Source: Candidatus Bipolaricaulota bacterium (lineage in GTDB: Bacteria > Bipolaricaulota > Bipolaricaulia > UBA7950 > UBA9294). From it: a stretch of DNA of 5,480 nt. A model generated the notes under the pieces. The model saw only the letters and a program-made list of their open reading frames with translations, searched no databases and was not told the origin of the DNA. This document shows, piece by piece, positions 4,178 through 5,480 of this stretch; within the stretch, counting starts at the first letter, position 1, and the number at the start of each line of letters is the position of its first letter. The DNA is taken from NCBI GenBank assembly GCA_021129875.1, contig JAJOKK010000195.1:1-5480 (forward strand). The letters are read 5' to 3'. The translations under genes and the position numbers were made by a program.

Positions 4178-5341
4178 ATGATTAAAAGATCGGCTTTCTT
4201 TGTCGCTTTGTTGATCGGTCTCTTTCTTGGTGGGACGGTCTACGCACTACAGATCTCGCAGATCCAGTTTGATCTCTATCTTTCCGCGGGGGGGGCGGCA
4301 ACCCACACCTTTCAGGTGAGAAATCCTGATGCACAGCCGCAGGAGATCACGGTCTACCTAGGCGATTGGGTCCGCACTGTAGAGGGGGCGCACGACTTCC
4401 TGCCGCCGAAAGGTGCGCGCTGGCTCTTTCCCCGTTCATTTGCCGCCGGTGAGGAGATGGAGATTCTCTACCGGGTCGCCATCCCTCTTACTGCTTTATC
4501 CGTCTCTGGAGGCTATATCACCAGCAGCCCATCGATGCGGGGACAGATTGTAGGCGAACCAACCCTCTCTCCGACTTTGGTCGGGCAGGCCCCGCCACCG
4601 GCCCCGCCACCGGCGACCGATGCGTTCGTTCGTATCACCCGTGAGATCATCGATGCCACACCGGCAGGGGACCACGTGACAGTCCGTCTTCACGTTCATA
4701 TACTGCAAGAAATAGCCGGGCTGCGGATCGATGAGATCTTCTCCGCAAGCGCGCAGGTAGAATCGCTCGACCCGGCCGGGGGAGAATTTGAGACGGTCAA
4801 CCGCTCGAACAGCGACTGGATCACAGTAACGCCGCTGAGGTTCACGATCGGCGCAGGCGAGGTGCAAGAAATTACGTTTCAGATTCAGGTTCCCTTCGGA
4901 AAGACGGGCACTCACTGGGGGATGATCTTTGTCTCGGGTTCTCCTCGTCCCCAGGAACGCGGCGGCGCTACGGTCTTGGCTGTTCAGCGTTTCGGGGTGA
5001 AGGTCTACACAACGATCCGCGGGACCGAGAGACTCAGCGGACAGATCCTTCGGGTCAGGAAGGGATCGCACGATCCTCTTACCTTCAGCGTCTCGTTCGA
5101 GAATACAGGGAACGTCCAGTTGTGGCCGACAGGAAAAATAAACGTTATAAACCTGTACGGGGAGATCGTACGTAGCCTGCAGATTGAAGAATTTCCTCTT
5201 CTTCCAGAGAGGGTCCGCGTCTTGACTGTTGTCGACCCTGCCGGCAGACCTCTCCCTCCCGGGATCTACCGGGCGATTGTCATGATCGACTACGGCGGAG
5301 ATACCATTGCCGGGGGGACGCGCGACTTCCGAATACGGTAG
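4178..5341 (+). CDS. Exported multi-Ig-like protein, chaperone-like or DUF916/DUF3324-like
   Basis: The 387-aa product starts at ATG 4178, six bases after GGAGG (4167-4171); an in-frame ATG at 4142 lacks such a site. Residues 1-23 are a Sec signal peptide ending VYA. Region 1 (24-115) starts QISQIQFDLYLSAGGA, then THTFQVRNPDAQPQEITVYLGDW and WLFPRSFAAGEEMEILYRVAIP, like the N-terminal Ig domain of pilus-chaperone or DUF916-type proteins. A proline-rich linker, APPPAPPPATD, lies at 138-148. Region 2 (150-278) repeats the pattern, with WITVTPLRFTIGAGEVQEI, VPFGKTGTHWGMIFV. Region 3 (285-387) has FENTGNVQLWPTGKINV, EFPLLPERVRVL and LPPGIYRAIVMIDYGGD. No C-terminal membrane segment is present. 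WxL gene clusters in Gram-positives pair small secreted beta proteins with a DUF916/DUF3324 protein, and chaperone-usher loci pair subunits with PapD-like chaperones; either analogy fits this last operon gene. No usher is in the window. Confidence 0.9.
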   Translation: MIKRSAFFVALLIGLFLGGTVYALQISQIQFDLYLSAGGAATHTFQVRNPDAQPQEITVYLGDWVRTVEGAHDFLPPKGARWLFPRSFAAGEEMEILYRVAIPLTALSVSGGYITSSPSMRGQIVGEPTLSPTLVGQAPPPAPPPATDAFVRITREIIDATPAGDHVTVRLHVHILQEIAGLRIDEIFSASAQVESLDPAGGEFETVNRSNSDWITVTPLRFTIGAGEVQEITFQIQVPFGKTGTHWGMIFVSGSPRPQERGGATVLAVQRFGVKVYTTIRGTERLSGQILRVRKGSHDPLTFSVSFENTGNVQLWPTGKINVINLYGEIVRSLQIEEFPLLPERVRVLTVVDPAGRPLPPGIYRAIVMIDYGGDTIAGGTRDFRIR

Positions 5342-5388
5342 GTGGTTAGCAGTGTTCAGGGTCTGACGTTGTTTCTTGCATGGGCTAA

Positions 5389-5447
5389 CAGGCTGTTGCA
5401 AAACCCTCTTCTCCTTGCAGAACATAAGCTTTCACCGTCTCGGGGGG
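5389..5447. repeat. Right arm of 59-bp imperfect inverted repeat
   Basis: This arm pairs with 1-59 in inverted orientation, ungapped, with seven differences. The conserved outer part reads AAGCTTTCACCGTCTCGGGGGG (in this strand, split as AAGCTTTCACC and GTCTCGGGGGG). The arm starts 47 bases after the stop of the last gene. The two arms enclose rplM, both riboswitches and all four secreted-protein genes. Confidence 0.8.
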
Positions 5448-5480
5448 TGCAGTAGCCGATTGGGGACTTACTACACCCCC
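5443..5480. other. Terminal hairpin overlapping the right repeat
   Basis: GGGGGTG (5443-5449) pairs with CACCCCC (5474-5480) and, after one C-A mismatch, AGTA (5451-5454) pairs with TACT (5469-5472), leaving a loop of about 14 bases. The G run is shared with the end of the inverted repeat. It may be part of the same repeated element, or a hairpin belonging to whatever lies to the right. It ends at the window edge, so its full size is unknown. Confidence 0.5.

Noticed and set aside
5345..5389. Terminator after the last gene from GTTAGC / GCTAAC
   Set aside because: The stem is only 6 bp with a 33-base loop and no U tract. I found no convincing intrinsic terminator after 5341.
4496..5425. Long minus-strand open frame of 309 codons
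   Set aside because: It is antisense to the 387-aa secreted protein, whose signal peptide, Ig-like motifs and GGAGG site are convincing. The minus product shows no recognisable motif and no good start site.

Overview
The window is about 5.5 kb of bacterial DNA of moderately high GC. It holds one housekeeping gene (ribosomal protein L13) and a set of four secreted-protein genes, all on the + strand. The secreted genes sit behind two elaborate c-di-GMP-I (GEMM-I) riboswitches. I cannot name the organism. Perfect sigma70-type promoters, strong Shine-Dalgarno sites, Sec signal peptides and GEMM-I RNAs show a bacterium. The repeat-rich intergenic DNA and lack of close matches in memory suggest a poorly studied or uncultured lineage.

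Layout. 1-59: one arm of a 59-bp imperfect inverted repeat, whose partner is at 5389-5447. 94-612: consensus promoter and rplM, without the usual rpsI partner. 613-1255: about 640 bp without a convincing gene, holding short direct repeats, a pyrimidine microsatellite and hairpins. 1256-1599: first riboswitch and its translational platform. 1612-2031: small exported beta-rich protein, followed by a strong hairpin. 2170-2197: consensus promoter. 2298-2558: second riboswitch of the same design. 2571-5341: three-gene operon encoding an exported beta-domain protein (178 aa), a protein with two copies of a related domain (318 aa), and a 387-aa exported protein with several Ig-like domains resembling pilus-chaperone or DUF916/DUF3324-type proteins. 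5342-5480: right inverted-repeat arm and a terminal hairpin.

Main observation. Each leader contains two GEMM-I P1 hairpins (GGCAAACC, GNRA loop, GGGACGCAAAGC type). Pairing both leaders by hand gives the same answer: the second aptamer lies inside the P2 arm of the first, so the aptamers are nested rather than in series. The outer P2 helices of the two leaders differ by compensatory changes, and both outer 3' halves keep the C expected to contact the ligand. The 3' strand of outer P2 (CCTAATGGT) is also complementary to ATCATTAGG or ACCATTAGG, which runs into the Shine-Dalgarno. Ligand binding should therefore hold the anti-Shine-Dalgarno strand in P2 and turn translation ON.

How the genes may work together (inference): high c-di-GMP, the usual sessile or biofilm signal, would raise synthesis of a set of exported beta-sandwich proteins plus a chaperone-like or surface-anchoring partner. 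This would be a c-di-GMP-controlled surface structure that I cannot match to a named system.
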